Shown here: positions 44,387-54,396 of the stretch, piece after piece | Numbering within the stretch: the stretch's first letter is position 1 | Layout of the letters: each line of letters opens with the position of its first letter | Origin: an uncultured Porphyromonadaceae bacterium | GTDB lineage: Bacteria > Bacteroidota > Bacteroidia > Bacteroidales > Muribaculaceae | NCBI GenBank assembly: GCA_905202215.1 | Contig: CAJKRG010000012.1 | Location: 1-54,466, forward strand | Reading direction: 5' to 3' | Length of the DNA stretch: 54,466 nucleotides | Notes under the pieces: model-generated | Told to the model about the DNA's origin: nothing | What the model saw: the letters and a program-made list of their open reading frames with translations, nothing else | Database searches by the model: none | Position numbers and translations under genes: made by a program

Positions 44387-44680
44387 ATGGATGTAAGAAT
44401 TCAAGCAATCCACTTCGAAATCGCCGACCGGCTCGTTGAATTCATCAACAAAAAAGCCGACAAACTCGCCCGTCGCTATCCCGACATCTCCACCGTCGAC
44501 GTCAACCTCAAGGTAGTAAAACCCGAAACCGCCATGAACAAGGAAGTGGTGGTCAAGATAACCACTCCGCATCTCGGCGAAGCCGTCGCCTCCAAAACAG
44601 CCGATTCATTCGAAGAGGCATACGACCTCGCCATCGAGGCCCTCGAACGCCAGCTCGAAAAGAACAAAGAAAAGAAATGA
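44387..44680 (+). CDS. hpf: Ribosome hibernation promoting factor, short form
   Basis: This 97-aa HPF/YfiA-type protein has the single ribosome-binding domain: MDVRIQAIHFEIADRLVEFI at the start, a central beta sheet (STVDVNLKVV, KEVVVKITTP) and a C-terminal helix (EAYDLAIEALERQLEK). It binds the 30S A/P region in slow growth and silences ribosomes. The long-form dimerisation tail is absent. It has a strong ribosome-binding site and overlaps the TlpA-like gene by four bases (ATGA). Confidence 0.95.
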   Translation: MDVRIQAIHFEIADRLVEFINKKADKLARRYPDISTVDVNLKVVKPETAMNKEVVVKITTPHLGEAVASKTADSFEEAYDLAIEALERQLEKNKEKK

Positions 44681-45690
44681 ATCTGAAAGCCCTCGCGGCT
44701 GTGGCCTCGCTGGCCACAGCCGCCTCGCTTATGGCTGAGCCATACCGCGTCATAGTTCCCCTCGGCGCCGACGACGAAGGCGCGATGGCACGTCTGGTCA
44801 ACTACGACACCGGCGCGACCATCGACAGCGTCCTCGTGTCGGAAGGAGCCGCTGTCTTTACCGGCGACATCGACGAACCCGTGCTCGCCCGCGTACTCGT
44901 GGACGGCACCCGTCTCCCCGGTTTTATCCTTGAAAGCGGCACAATCGCGCGAAGCAAGGAAGGCGAATTCTTCGGCACAATGCTCAACGACCAGATGCGC
45001 GCCTTCTCGCAGGAAATGCAGACCCTTGTCTACGCATTCAACCAGGCCGCTACCGACGAGGCAAAACAGCAGCTCTACAATAAATATACCGCAGCGCTCG
45101 ACAATGCCACACGCGAGAATGCCGACAACGTCCTCGGCCTGTTCTACTTCCTGCAGGGCGATGCCGCCCAGCTCGATGCGCCCGCTCTACGCAAGAAACT
45201 CGAAAAATACCCCGATTTCGCGAAATCGAAACGTGTGCAGGGCATTCTGGCCAATGCGGAAAAACGCGAGGCCACAAGCGTCGGCAAGAAATTCCTCGAC
45301 TTCGAAGTGACTTCCGACGGAAAGACCGAACGCCTCAGCGACTATGTAGGCAAAGGCAAGTATACACTGGTCGACTTCTGGGCGAGCTGGTGCGGCCCGT
45401 GCATACGACAGACCGCCGTGCTCAAAGACATCTACAGCAAATACAAGGACAAAGGTCTCGAAGTGCTCGGCGTAGCCGTCTGGGACAAGCCCGAAGACAC
45501 CCGCCGCGCCATCGAGCAGCACGAACTCCCCTGGCCGTGCATTATCAATGCCCAGACCATACCGACAGACCTCTACGGCATTTCCGGTATCCCCTGCATA
45601 ATACTCTTCGGCCCCGATGGAACAATCCTCAGCCGCGACAAACAGGACGACGACCTCCGCGCCGACGTCGATGCCGCCCTCTCCCGCTGA
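44677..45690 (+). CDS. TlpA-like thiol-disulfide oxidoreductase
   Basis: This 337-aa periplasmic protein has a signal peptide (1-20), an N-terminal beta domain of DUF4369 type followed by helices to about residue 200, and a thioredoxin fold with the redox motif WCGPC (238-242). The cis-Pro loop is SGIPC. Such Bacteroidetes proteins reduce or shuffle disulfides of exported proteins, including cytochromes. It is coupled to hpf through an ATGA overlap and ends at a terminator. Its exact partner is unknown. Confidence 0.9.
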   Translation: MNLKALAAVASLATAASLMAEPYRVIVPLGADDEGAMARLVNYDTGATIDSVLVSEGAAVFTGDIDEPVLARVLVDGTRLPGFILESGTIARSKEGEFFGTMLNDQMRAFSQEMQTLVYAFNQAATDEAKQQLYNKYTAALDNATRENADNVLGLFYFLQGDAAQLDAPALRKKLEKYPDFAKSKRVQGILANAEKREATSVGKKFLDFEVTSDGKTERLSDYVGKGKYTLVDFWASWCGPCIRQTAVLKDIYSKYKDKGLEVLGVAVWDKPEDTRRAIEQHELPWPCIINAQTIPTDLYGISGIPCIILFGPDGTILSRDKQDDDLRADVDAALSR

Positions 45691-45708
45691 CCTCCCCCAC
45701 ACATAGCA

Positions 45709-45745
45709 AGATCCCGGAAACGCTCGCCGTTCCCGGGATCTTTGT
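45709..45745 (+). terminator. Terminator after the TlpA-like gene
   Basis: Arms 45709-45722 and 45728-45741 form a 14-bp stem with one mismatch and a 5-base loop, followed by TTGTC. The U tract is short. It separates convergent genes and could stop both. Confidence 0.72.
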
Positions 45746-45767
45746 CTCTGATGGCCTTAAAAAACCG

Positions 45768-48700
45768 TCATCTTACCGCAATCTTGTGTCCGGCGGCTAT
45801 ATACAGCCCCGAGGCAAGCTCGAAGCGGTTCTCACCCGGCTCAATCGGCAGCACCACTGCAAGACGTCCGTCGGGAGCAAAGACGCTCAGACTCGTCTCG
45901 CGGTCGGAATCGACATAAAGCGCCCCTTTCCCGGCACGTAGCCTGAGTCCGTCGGCGACAGGAACATTCTCCACGCCCGATGTCCCTTTATAATAGAGCC
46001 GGAAATCGTCGGCCTGAAACCAGCCGCGATTACTCGCACCGTCGCCATCGGAATGCGCCCCGACTCGCAGCGTCTGGCCCGCCCCTACCTTGATTCCGTC
46101 GACCGACAGACGGGTCCAGTCATTGTTTCCCGGCCCACTGACACTCGTAAGAGGTGCCGACTCGAGCTTCACGCCGTTGCATTCGGCATACAGATGCTGG
46201 TTTGTCACATGATCCGCGTCATCGGTATTGCGGAGCGAGGCTTCCAGACGATACTCCCCTGCCGAAAGACCGCGTATGTCCTGATAGAGATCGAGCGACC
46301 TGATTGTGCCGGCAGCCACGCTTATGAACTGTGTGCCATCTGCGGCCGGACGGTCGCTCCACACATTCACATCCTGCCAGCCGCTGTAGCTGTTGTTCCA
46401 GTACCAGCCCGAAGTACCTTGCTCAAAGCTCGGATTGGCTATTTTTGAAGTCACATCGATCTCACTGCCGTCGGCCGGTTCGGCCTCCAGACGGGCCTTG
46501 GCAAGCTCCTCCGCAAGCGATCCGATTTCGTCTTTCAGCATGGCTATGGTTGTGTCGCCCCCGTCCATGACAGCACGGGCCTTCGACACTGCCGCTTCCA
46601 GATTCGACTTAGGCTCGCCGTCCTTGATCGTGAGGGCGAACACCTCGGCTTCGGCAATGGCCTCGGCCAGTTTGCCGGTATAGAAGATGGACAGTGTGGC
46701 ATTGTCGAGAGCCAACTGGAGCAGCACTATGGCCGCTTCCAACGCAGCCCGGTCTTTGCCTTCGACAGGCCGCACAGCCGCCACTGCCTCCGCAAGAGGG
46801 CCGCGGTAAAGTGCGGGAATCTTGTCCGCGCCCATGCCCTCGGCCGCCGAGAGCAGTGTGCTGAGCCGTCTTTCGAGCGGTGACAGATCTTCGGTCGCTC
46901 CGCCGACATTCACATTGACTTCGGCCGACTCGCATGATACAATACGGTCTGTGCCGCTGTATCGTGCCCGGAAAGTATAGTCGCCACCGGTCAGAGTAGC
47001 TGTATAGACGGCCTTCCCGTCGGCTCCGACAGGTAGCGTTCCGACGATTTTGCCGTTGCACACAAGCTGTATATAGCCCCCGTCAGACACACCACCCGAC
47101 ACACGGGCCTCTACCGTAAACGGTTCGCCCGACATCTGTGCCGCGGAGGCAACACTCAGCGCTACCGACGGCTCGCCGCCACGCCCCTGAGGCGTCACAC
47201 GGTAAAGCATACTCGCATGAGGCTCGAGTACCACCGAATACTCCGAACCCTTGAATGTTCCGGCCACAGCGCCCGTCCACATATCGGTGATGAGGCATTC
47301 CACATCCTCGCCAATGCCAAGCGCCCCCAGGTCGAGCCGAGCCTGAAGCGTTTCGTCCTCGGCAGGCAGAGAGGGGTCGGTCGGATCAAAGTCGTACACA
47401 AGGAACTCGACCGACGACTTGCTGCCCTGGTCGCTGCCTGTATTGTCGATACCGGCCATCGCCGTGAAGCGCGTCGCCTCGCCCGGCAGATCGTAGACTA
47501 TCACCGAGTTGGCATGGGTGGCTATGCCTTTGTCATAGTTCGTGCCGTCGACCGACAGCTTTCCGCCGTTGATATTGCTGTTTATATGTATGGAACCCCA
47601 GCCACAGGTGCCTTTAGTATATTTCAGCGTCGTGAGGTCTGTCACCGTACCGTCGGAAAGCGTCACTCGCGGATTTATCCAGTCGGCATGGTCGCTGTCG
47701 AATCCGTCGCCGCCGTCGGTCACTACAAGCGCGAGGCGCCGCGTGCCTGCCGGAAGTGCCACATCGACGTCGGTGGCGTAGCCGGTGGTGAGGTATGATA
47801 TCGTGCCGCTGCGGTAGAGGGCCTTCTTCGTGCTCACGAACTGCGAACCGCCGATATTGAACAGCGCGGCGAACTTGTCTCCCGTGGCCGGATCGTCGGC
47901 GCTCCATACGACCAGACCCGAATCGTCGTCGCGGCTCACCTGACGGTTCGCGGCCGAATACGAATGCATATAGAGCACATCTGCATTCGTCAGAAGGGCG
48001 TTTGTGGCGGCGTCGTTCTGCGGCAGATCGCCGCCGAACATCAGAGGCGACTTGAAGATGGTCCACAGCGTCATCATGGTCTGCTGCTCGGCCGGAGTGA
48101 AATTTGTCCAGCGCTCGGAGCCGCGTTCGCCACGTATGCTTATCTTGCCAAGAGGCAGCATGTCGGCGTCGGGCCATGTACCCGGCGCGATATAGGGCGC
48201 CCATTTGGCACAGATCTGGAACTGATAGTTGAGCTGGCTCCAGTTATCCCAGAAATCATCGACCGTACGCCACATGTTGGCATGCGTCCGCACATGATCG
48301 ACCTTCTCCAGAGGAGTTTCGCCCGGCGATATGCTGAGCACCATCGGACGGCCGCAGTTGTCGATGGCATGACGTATCATCTCGATCTCGGCCGTGTGGT
48401 AGGGGCGCGACAGGTCGTCTATCTTCACGAAATCCACGCCCCAGTCGGCATACATCTCGAAACACGAATTGTAATACTGCTGTGCGCCGGGCTTGCGCCA
48501 GTCAACCTTCATGTTGTCGCGCAGCCATGTGCAGGTCGAATCGCTGTTGGCTATCATGTCGCATGTTATGCCCTCCGTTCCTCGTACAGGCAATTTTGCA
48601 GCCACAGCCTCTTTCGGAATACCGCGCATGAGGTGAATGCCGAATTTCAGCCCCTTCGAATGCACATAGTCGGCAAGCGCCCTGAAACCGACGCCGTCAG

Positions 48701-49042
48701 CGGCCGACGGGAAACGGTTGAGAGCCGGCGTATAGCGGCCGAACTCGTCGACCACATACACGGGGTCGGTCGATTATAGCCGCCCGCCTTATCGTTCTCC
48801 ACAAACCAGCGGATGTCGACAACGACATACTCCCAGCCCTTGTCTTTCAGATTCAGAGCCATATAGTCGGCATTGGCCTTCACTTCCGATTCCACTACTG
48901 TCGGCCCGTAGCAGTCCCACGAGTTCCAGCCCATAGGAGGCGTCAGCGCCCATTTCTGGAAGGGAAGCTCGGCACCGTTCTGGGCCGAAAGCCCCAACGC
49001 CGCCGTCATGGCGGCTGCCGCAATAAGTATTTTGGTTTTCAT
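45768..49042 (-). pseudogene. GH27 alpha-galactosidase/N-acetylgalactosaminidase, frameshifted
   Basis: Two frames make one multidomain protein of about 1091 aa. The first (from 49042) has a signal peptide, TPPMGWNSWDCYG and DIRWF, then runs out of frame after residue 94. The second covers 45768-48761. One missing base in the GGGG run at 48762-48765 would rejoin them. The GH27 nucleophile is Asp in FVKIDDL and the acid/base lies in WRTVDDFW. Downstream come an NPCBM-like domain, an Ig-like domain, a helical FIVAR-like stretch, a carbohydrate-binding sandwich and a C-terminal sheet resembling a sorting tail (GLYIAAGHKIAVR). GH27 removes alpha-Gal or alpha-GalNAc, for example from mucin or blood-group glycans. 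It may be a real mutation or a read error. Confidence 0.85.
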
Positions 49043-49073
49043 AGGTCAGATATAGGTTAGATAATTAACGGCA

Positions 49074-49105
49074 CAAATATAACACAATAAACCAGATACC
49101 GCAAC
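49074..49105 (-). promoter_or_regulatory. Promoter of the GH27 gene
   Basis: GTTG (49105-49102), 20 bases, TATATTTG (49081-49074) on the minus strand. The -7 box is exact and the -33 box has one mismatch. The leader would be about 26 bases. Confidence 0.72.
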
Positions 49106-49178
49106 AAGCCGGTCTGTAAAAAAATTTTTTATGTTGTAAAATATGCATTGGGCAGAGTGCTCTTCCGACGAAAATTTG

Positions 49179-49186
49179 TATATTTG
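49179..49186 (+). promoter_or_regulatory. -7 element of the TPR lipoprotein gene
   Basis: TATATTTG (49179-49186) matches exactly; no TTTG at the standard distance. Transcription would start near 49192, giving a leader of about 66 bases. Confidence 0.6.
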
Positions 49187-49257
49187 CACCCAAATATCGT
49201 TTCAACATCGATCTTAAATTTAAAGTATAAGTATACCAATTATTTATCTCATCAATC

Positions 49258-50940
49258 ATGAACCGTAAATTATGCTATGTCATGGGTCTGGGCCTCGCCC
49301 TGGCTCTGAGTTCCTGCGGTAAGAAGCTCGGCCAGTTCAGCGCAGACTATTTTACAGTCAACCCCAACCCCCTCGAAGCCGTAGGCGAAAAAGTGCCCGC
49401 ACGCGTGAGCGCAAACATTCCGGCAAAATTCTTCGTCAAGAATGCCGAGGTAACCGTAACACCTACCCTCGTGTTCGACGGTCAGGAAGTAAGCTCGAAG
49501 AGCTATACCTTCCAGGGTCAGAAAGTACGTGGCAACAATCCCGTCATCTCCTACGACAACGGAGGCACAGCCACAATTCCCGTAAGCTTCAACTATCAGC
49601 CCGAAATGGCAAAGAGCGACCTCATGCTCAACTTCACCGTCACACAGGGCAATAAGAAATACGTTCTTCCCGCTGTCAAGGTGGCAAACGGCGTAGTCGG
49701 CACAGCAGCCCTCGCAAACGCCGCAACCGTAACTCCCGCTATCGCTCCCGACGCTTTCCAGCGCGTGATCAACGAGAAGTACGCAACCGACATCATGTTC
49801 CTCATCAACCAGGCCAACATCCGTGCCGGCCAGCTCAAGACCGACGCCATGGCTGAACTCCAGAAGGAAATCATCAACGCAAACGCCGACACTGCCCGCG
49901 TTCTTCAGGAAATCAACATTTCGTCGTATGCTTCGCCCGACGGTGGTGTGGAACTCAACACCCGCCTCGCCGAAAACCGCGAAAAGAACACCAAGGACTA
50001 TGTGAACAAGATGCTCAAGAAGGACAAGATCACCGAATTCGGCGAACTCACCGCTCAGTTCACCGCTCAGGACTGGGAAGGCTTCCAGAAACTCGTCCAG
50101 CAGAGCAACATCCAGGACAAGGACCTTATCCTCAGCGTTCTCTCGATGTACAAGGATCCCGAACAGCGCGAACGCGAAATCCGCAACCTCTCGTCGGTAT
50201 TCGAACAGCTCGCCGACCAGATCCTTCCCAAACTCCGCTACTCGCGCATCACCGCCAGCATCGACGTAATCGGCAAGAGCGACAGCGAAATCCAGCAGCT
50301 CTTCGCTACAGATCCCTCCAAGCTCTCTGTTGAGGAAATCCTCTATGCCGCAACCCTCACCGACGACAACAACAAGCGTCTCCAGATCTACGACAAGGCA
50401 GCCCGTCTCTATCCCAACGATTACCGTACATGGAACGACCTCGGCATGGCTCAGTATATCGACGGCGACTACAACGCTGCCAAGGCTTCTTTCGCAAAAG
50501 CTGCCTCGATGACAAAGAACGCCGAACCCCAGATGAACCTCGGCCTCATTGAAATGCTCAACGGCGACTATGCTAAGGCCAACAAGTACTTCGGCTCCGC
50601 TGCCGGTGTTGCCGAACTCGGCGACGCTCTCGGCGTTTACTATCTCAAGCAGGGCGATGCCGCCGCTGCCGTGAAAGCTTTCGGCGACACAAAGAGCAAC
50701 AACGCCGCTCTCGCACAGATCCTCACAAAGGACTACAGCAAAGCTAAATCCACTCTCGCCGGCATCAACAAGCCCGACGCCACCACATACTATCTGATGG
50801 CTATCCTCGGTGCCCGCACCAACAACGAATCAATGCTCAACACCAACCTCCGTCAGGCTATCCGCCTCGACAACTCGCTGGCCAAGAAAGCCCTCAACGA
50901 CCTCGAATTCGCTAACTACAACCTCTCCAAGGCTCTCTGA
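49258..50940 (+). CDS. TPR-containing lipoprotein, probably highly expressed
   Basis: This 560-aa lipoprotein has a lipobox ending at Cys20 (LSSC). Residues 1-170 are beta-rich, a middle part includes SYASPDGGVELNTRLAENR, similar to the OmpA-like peptidoglycan-binding region, and residues about 385-480 form TPR-like helices (AARLYPNDYRTWNDLGMAQY, then DYNAAKASFAKAA). Codon choice is narrow (GAC, AAG, CTC, CGC), suggesting high expression. Homologues in Bacteroidales are uncharacterised or said to be envelope-associated. It has its own promoter and terminator. A cell-envelope structural role is likely, by inference. Confidence 0.85.
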   Translation: MNRKLCYVMGLGLALALSSCGKKLGQFSADYFTVNPNPLEAVGEKVPARVSANIPAKFFVKNAEVTVTPTLVFDGQEVSSKSYTFQGQKVRGNNPVISYDNGGTATIPVSFNYQPEMAKSDLMLNFTVTQGNKKYVLPAVKVANGVVGTAALANAATVTPAIAPDAFQRVINEKYATDIMFLINQANIRAGQLKTDAMAELQKEIINANADTARVLQEINISSYASPDGGVELNTRLAENREKNTKDYVNKMLKKDKITEFGELTAQFTAQDWEGFQKLVQQSNIQDKDLILSVLSMYKDPEQREREIRNLSSVFEQLADQILPKLRYSRITASIDVIGKSDSEIQQLFATDPSKLSVEEILYAATLTDDNNKRLQIYDKAARLYPNDYRTWNDLGMAQYIDGDYNAAKASFAKAASMTKNAEPQMNLGLIEMLNGDYAKANKYFGSAAGVAELGDALGVYYLKQGDAAAAVKAFGDTKSNNAALAQILTKDYSKAKSTLAGINKPDATTYYLMAILGARTNNESMLNTNLRQAIRLDNSLAKKALNDLEFANYNLSKAL

Positions 50941-50962
50941 TAAGCCTTCAACCCACACAAAA

Positions 50963-50991
50963 AGCGCCCCCGCACCGGAGGCGCTTTTTTT
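50963..50991 (+). terminator. Strong terminator after the TPR lipoprotein
   Basis: Arms 50963-50972 and 50976-50985 (one mismatch) close a 3-base loop and are followed by a T7 run ending at 50991. It begins about 20 bases past the stop codon. Confidence 0.9.
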
Positions 50992-51044
50992 GCGCACATG
51001 AGTAGAAACCCGCCCCGATTCGTATATATGATAAAAACTCTGAC

Positions 51045-52532
51045 ATGGACAGAAAATCGATTATAGTAGCTGCGATGACCCTTATTGCAGCATTCTCAGC
51101 GGCGCATGATATCTGCGCAGAGCAATTTCCGCAAGCTATACTGCCCGGCGACTACCCCGACCCCTCTATCGTCCGCGATGGAAAAGACTTCTATATGACG
51201 CATTCGCCATTCCACTATACCCCCGGATTTCTGATATGGCACTCTACAGATCTCAGGAACTGGGCGCCGATATGCCGTGCGCTCCCCGAATTTGACGGAT
51301 CAGCCATGGCGCCCGACCTTGTAATATACAATGGCCGATATTACATATATTACCCCTCTGACGGCACAAACTGGGTGACATGGGCAGACGATATCCGTGG
51401 GCCCTGGAGCAAACCCGTCGACCTGAAAATCAGCGGAATCGACCCGGGTCATATAGCCGATACCCAAGGTAACAGATACCTCTATGTAAACGAAGGCGAA
51501 ATCATACGCCTCACACCCGATGGCCTTGCAACCCTCGGAGAGAAGAAAAAAGTTTATGAGGGATGGGTATATCCTGAGGAATGGATTACAGAAGGGATGT
51601 ATCTCGAATCACCAAAACTGACATACCACAACGGATACTATTATCTCACCTCAGCCCAAGGGGGAACTGCAGGACCCGCTACAAGCCACATGGTCGTCTC
51701 AGCTCGCTCACGCAACATTGATGGCCCCTGGGAGAATTCCCCCTGGAATCCTATCGTGCACACATACACCGACGATGACTCCTGGTGGTCTAAAGGTCAT
51801 GGCACTATAATAGATGACTCCGAAGGAAACTGGTGGATAATATATCATGCTTATCCTAACGATTTTCATACTCTCGGCAGAGCGACCCTCATTGAGCCGG
51901 TGATATGGACCGACGACGGATGGTTTCACACCATTCCGAAAGCCGAATTTCCGAAGACAGACAAACCGGTAAAAGACGGTATGGAACTCTCCGACAATTT
52001 CACCGGCAAAGAACTGGGGTTGCAGTGGACGCTTTGGGCCGAAAACAGCAATAACGCCATTGCATTCAACGGCAATTCAATCGACATTATAGGCAAAGGA
52101 TCAAACCCTGCAGACGGTAGACTTCTACTCGTAACACCGCAACACCGCGCCTACACCACAGAAACCGAAATCACCATAGGAGAAAATAGCACCTCCGGTC
52201 TCCTGCTCTACTACTCCGATAAAGCATTTGCCGGTATATGCGCCGACAATAACAATCTTTTCATATACTCCTCGCCGTCCGACATAAAAACGATACCCAA
52301 CACAATAGGCGATCACATCCTCATCCGTCTGTATAACGACAACAACACACTCTCCGCCGCCGTAAGCAAAGACGGAAAAAACTGGACCGATATAGCCACC
52401 GGCATAGACGTAAGCACCTTTCACCACAATACATTCCTCGGCTTTTATGCCCTCCGGCCCGCTTTGTCGGTTTTCGGCTCCGCCACCTCACGCTTTCACA
52501 ACTTCATCTACCGTCCCATCAAGACTCGTTGA
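51045..52532 (+). CDS. Second GH43 family glycosidase
   Basis: This 495-aa secreted protein has a signal peptide (1-25), a GH43 propeller with Asp39 (DYPDPSI), Asp133 (GIDPGHI) and Glu188 (LESPK) as the catalytic triad, and a C-terminal beta-sandwich of about 170 residues like the GH43 beta-xylosidase C2 domain. Expected products are xylose or arabinose. It looks AT-richer than its neighbours, which may mean later acquisition. It stands alone on this strand and converges with recQ; the upstream TATATATG near 51023 is an imperfect -7 box. The substrate is unknown. Confidence 0.9.
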   Translation: MDRKSIIVAAMTLIAAFSAAHDICAEQFPQAILPGDYPDPSIVRDGKDFYMTHSPFHYTPGFLIWHSTDLRNWAPICRALPEFDGSAMAPDLVIYNGRYYIYYPSDGTNWVTWADDIRGPWSKPVDLKISGIDPGHIADTQGNRYLYVNEGEIIRLTPDGLATLGEKKKVYEGWVYPEEWITEGMYLESPKLTYHNGYYYLTSAQGGTAGPATSHMVVSARSRNIDGPWENSPWNPIVHTYTDDDSWWSKGHGTIIDDSEGNWWIIYHAYPNDFHTLGRATLIEPVIWTDDGWFHTIPKAEFPKTDKPVKDGMELSDNFTGKELGLQWTLWAENSNNAIAFNGNSIDIIGKGSNPADGRLLLVTPQHRAYTTETEITIGENSTSGLLLYYSDKAFAGICADNNNLFIYSSPSDIKTIPNTIGDHILIRLYNDNNTLSAAVSKDGKNWTDIATGIDVSTFHHNTFLGFYALRPALSVFGSATSRFHNFIYRPIKTR

Positions 52533-52554
52533 TGTCTGCGTCCGAGATCGCGCG

Positions 52555-54384
52555 CTAACGGGGAGTGAAGGCGGCGATGGCGGCGAGAAATTCGGGGCCG
52601 TAGCGGCGCGCCTTGTACTCGCCGACGCCGGTCACGCCGAGGAAATCGAATTCGGTCGACGGTCGTCGCATGGCCATGTCGAGAAGCGACGCGTCCGAGA
52701 AAATGACGTAGGGCGGCTTATTCTCTCTCCGAGCTATGGCGAGACGAACCGACTTCAGATGTTCGAACAGCGCCTTTGCCGCATCTGTCGGCGCAGCAGC
52801 TCCGGCAGTCTCCCGGGTCGGTGCCTTGCGCTCACGGGCCACAGCCTCGGTATAGCGCGAGAGCGTGATGTGGGCCTCCCCGCGCAGTATCTTCATGCCA
52901 TATTCGGTCACCCGCAGATGATTGCCGTCGTCATAGGCTATCTCGAACACGCCCAGCTGCACCATCTGCTGGATATAGTCGTTCCATTCTTTAAGGCTGA
53001 GGTCGCATCCGGCTCCGAAAGTCTTGATCTTATCATATCCGGCAGCCCTGATGTCGGCGCGCATTGAGCCGCGCAGTATGTTCACGAGCGTGAACACACC
53101 GATATTGGTCCAGCCCGTGCGGGCCACGGCGCTTATGGCCTTCTGCGCGGCTATGGTGCCGTCGAAACGCTCGGGCGGTTCGAGACAGACATCGCAGTTG
53201 CCGCAGTCGCAGTCGCGCGCCTCGCTGAAATACGACAGCAGGATGCGCCGGCGGCACACCTTGGCCTCGGCATAGGCCCGCATGCGCTCGAGTTTCTCCA
53301 TATTGATGGCCTGACGGCCCGACTCGGCGGCGAAATTGCGGCGTGCTATTATGTCGGCCACGCTATGGAACAGCACGGCTTCAGCCGGAAGACCGTCGCG
53401 CCCGGCACGCCCGATCTCCTGATAGTAGCTCTCGATGTTCGACGGCAGATTATTGTGCACCACCCAGCGTATATTGCTCTTGTCTATGCCCATGCCGAAT
53501 GCTATTGTGGCGCAGACCACCTGTGCCGTGCCGTCGAGAAACGCCTTCATCGCCTCCGCCCGCTCAGAGGCGTTCATGCCGGCATGATAGCGCACCGAAC
53601 GCACTCCCGCTGCAATCAATGCCTTGTGGAGACTGTCGACACCGGCCCGCGACAGACAGTAGGCCACGCCGGAATCGTTGGGATACTTGCGGGCGAGCGA
53701 GGCTATGAAGCGCACACGGTCGCGCGCTCCCGGATTGTTATACGCCCGCAATGAGATATTGGGTCTGTCGAATGAACTTATGAACGTATATGGATCGCGC
53801 AGACCGAGCTGTGTGGCGATATCGTCGCGTGTCAGGCGGTCGGCCGTCGCCGTGAGTGCGATCGTCGGCACATCGGGGCGTATCTCTTTCAGGCGCGCCA
53901 GACCCGTATAGTCGGGCCGGAAATCATGGCCCCACTGCGATATGCAGTGCGCCTCATCGATGGCGAAAAGACTTATGTCGAGTGTTTTCCAGTTATCTAT
54001 CTCGGCAAGGAGACGCTCGGGCGATATATACAGCAGTTTCAGGCGCCCGGCAAATGCAGCCGCGAGAATCTGACGGTTGTAACTTTCAGGCTGGTTTGAA
54101 TGCACGGCCGCCGCCGGGATACCGTTGGACACAAGCGCCTGCGTCTGGTCCTGCATCAGTGCTATAAGCGGCGACACGACCACGGCGCATCCTTTCGGCG
54201 CAAGCAGGGCCGGAAGCTGATAGCATATAGACTTCCCTCCCCCCGTAGGCATTAGCACGAGAGCATCGCGGCCGCCGCACACAGCCTCTATTATCTCGAA
54301 CTGACCCGGGCGGAACGAGCGATAACCATAAAACCGCGCCAGCAGTCCCAGCGCATTCTCTTTAAGCGATTCTTTTTCCATCAT
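52555..54384 (-). CDS. recQ: ATP-dependent DNA helicase RecQ
   Basis: This 609-aa helicase has the RecQ N-terminal region with GYRSFRPGQ, Walker A TGGGKS (47-52) and DEAH (143-146), motif VI YQEIGRAGRDG, the zinc site (CRRR, then DCDCGNCDVC), a winged helix and a C-terminal HRDC-type domain. RecQ unwinds recombination intermediates and stalled forks. Length is as in full-size bacterial RecQ. The start at 54384 may also be 54381 (MEKES). A -7 element lies five bases before the ATG, so the message may be nearly leaderless. Confidence 0.96.
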   Translation of the reverse strand: MMEKESLKENALGLLARFYGYRSFRPGQFEIIEAVCGGRDALVLMPTGGGKSICYQLPALLAPKGCAVVVSPLIALMQDQTQALVSNGIPAAAVHSNQPESYNRQILAAAFAGRLKLLYISPERLLAEIDNWKTLDISLFAIDEAHCISQWGHDFRPDYTGLARLKEIRPDVPTIALTATADRLTRDDIATQLGLRDPYTFISSFDRPNISLRAYNNPGARDRVRFIASLARKYPNDSGVAYCLSRAGVDSLHKALIAAGVRSVRYHAGMNASERAEAMKAFLDGTAQVVCATIAFGMGIDKSNIRWVVHNNLPSNIESYYQEIGRAGRDGLPAEAVLFHSVADIIARRNFAAESGRQAINMEKLERMRAYAEAKVCRRRILLSYFSEARDCDCGNCDVCLEPPERFDGTIAAQKAISAVARTGWTNIGVFTLVNILRGSMRADIRAAGYDKIKTFGAGCDLSLKEWNDYIQQMVQLGVFEIAYDDGNHLRVTEYGMKILRGEAHITLSRYTEAVARERKAPTRETAGAAAPTDAAKALFEHLKSVRLAIARRENKPPYVIFSDASLLDMAMRRPSTEFDFLGVTGVGEYKARRYGPEFLAAIAAFTPR

Positions 54385-54388
54385 GATA

Positions 54389-54396
54389 CAAAAATA
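54389..54396 (-). promoter_or_regulatory. -7 element directly before recQ
   Basis: TATTTTTG on the minus strand (54396-54389) is exact, but TTTG is not at the usual distance upstream. With the usual spacing, transcription would begin at or next to the ATG, giving little or no leader. Confidence 0.5.
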
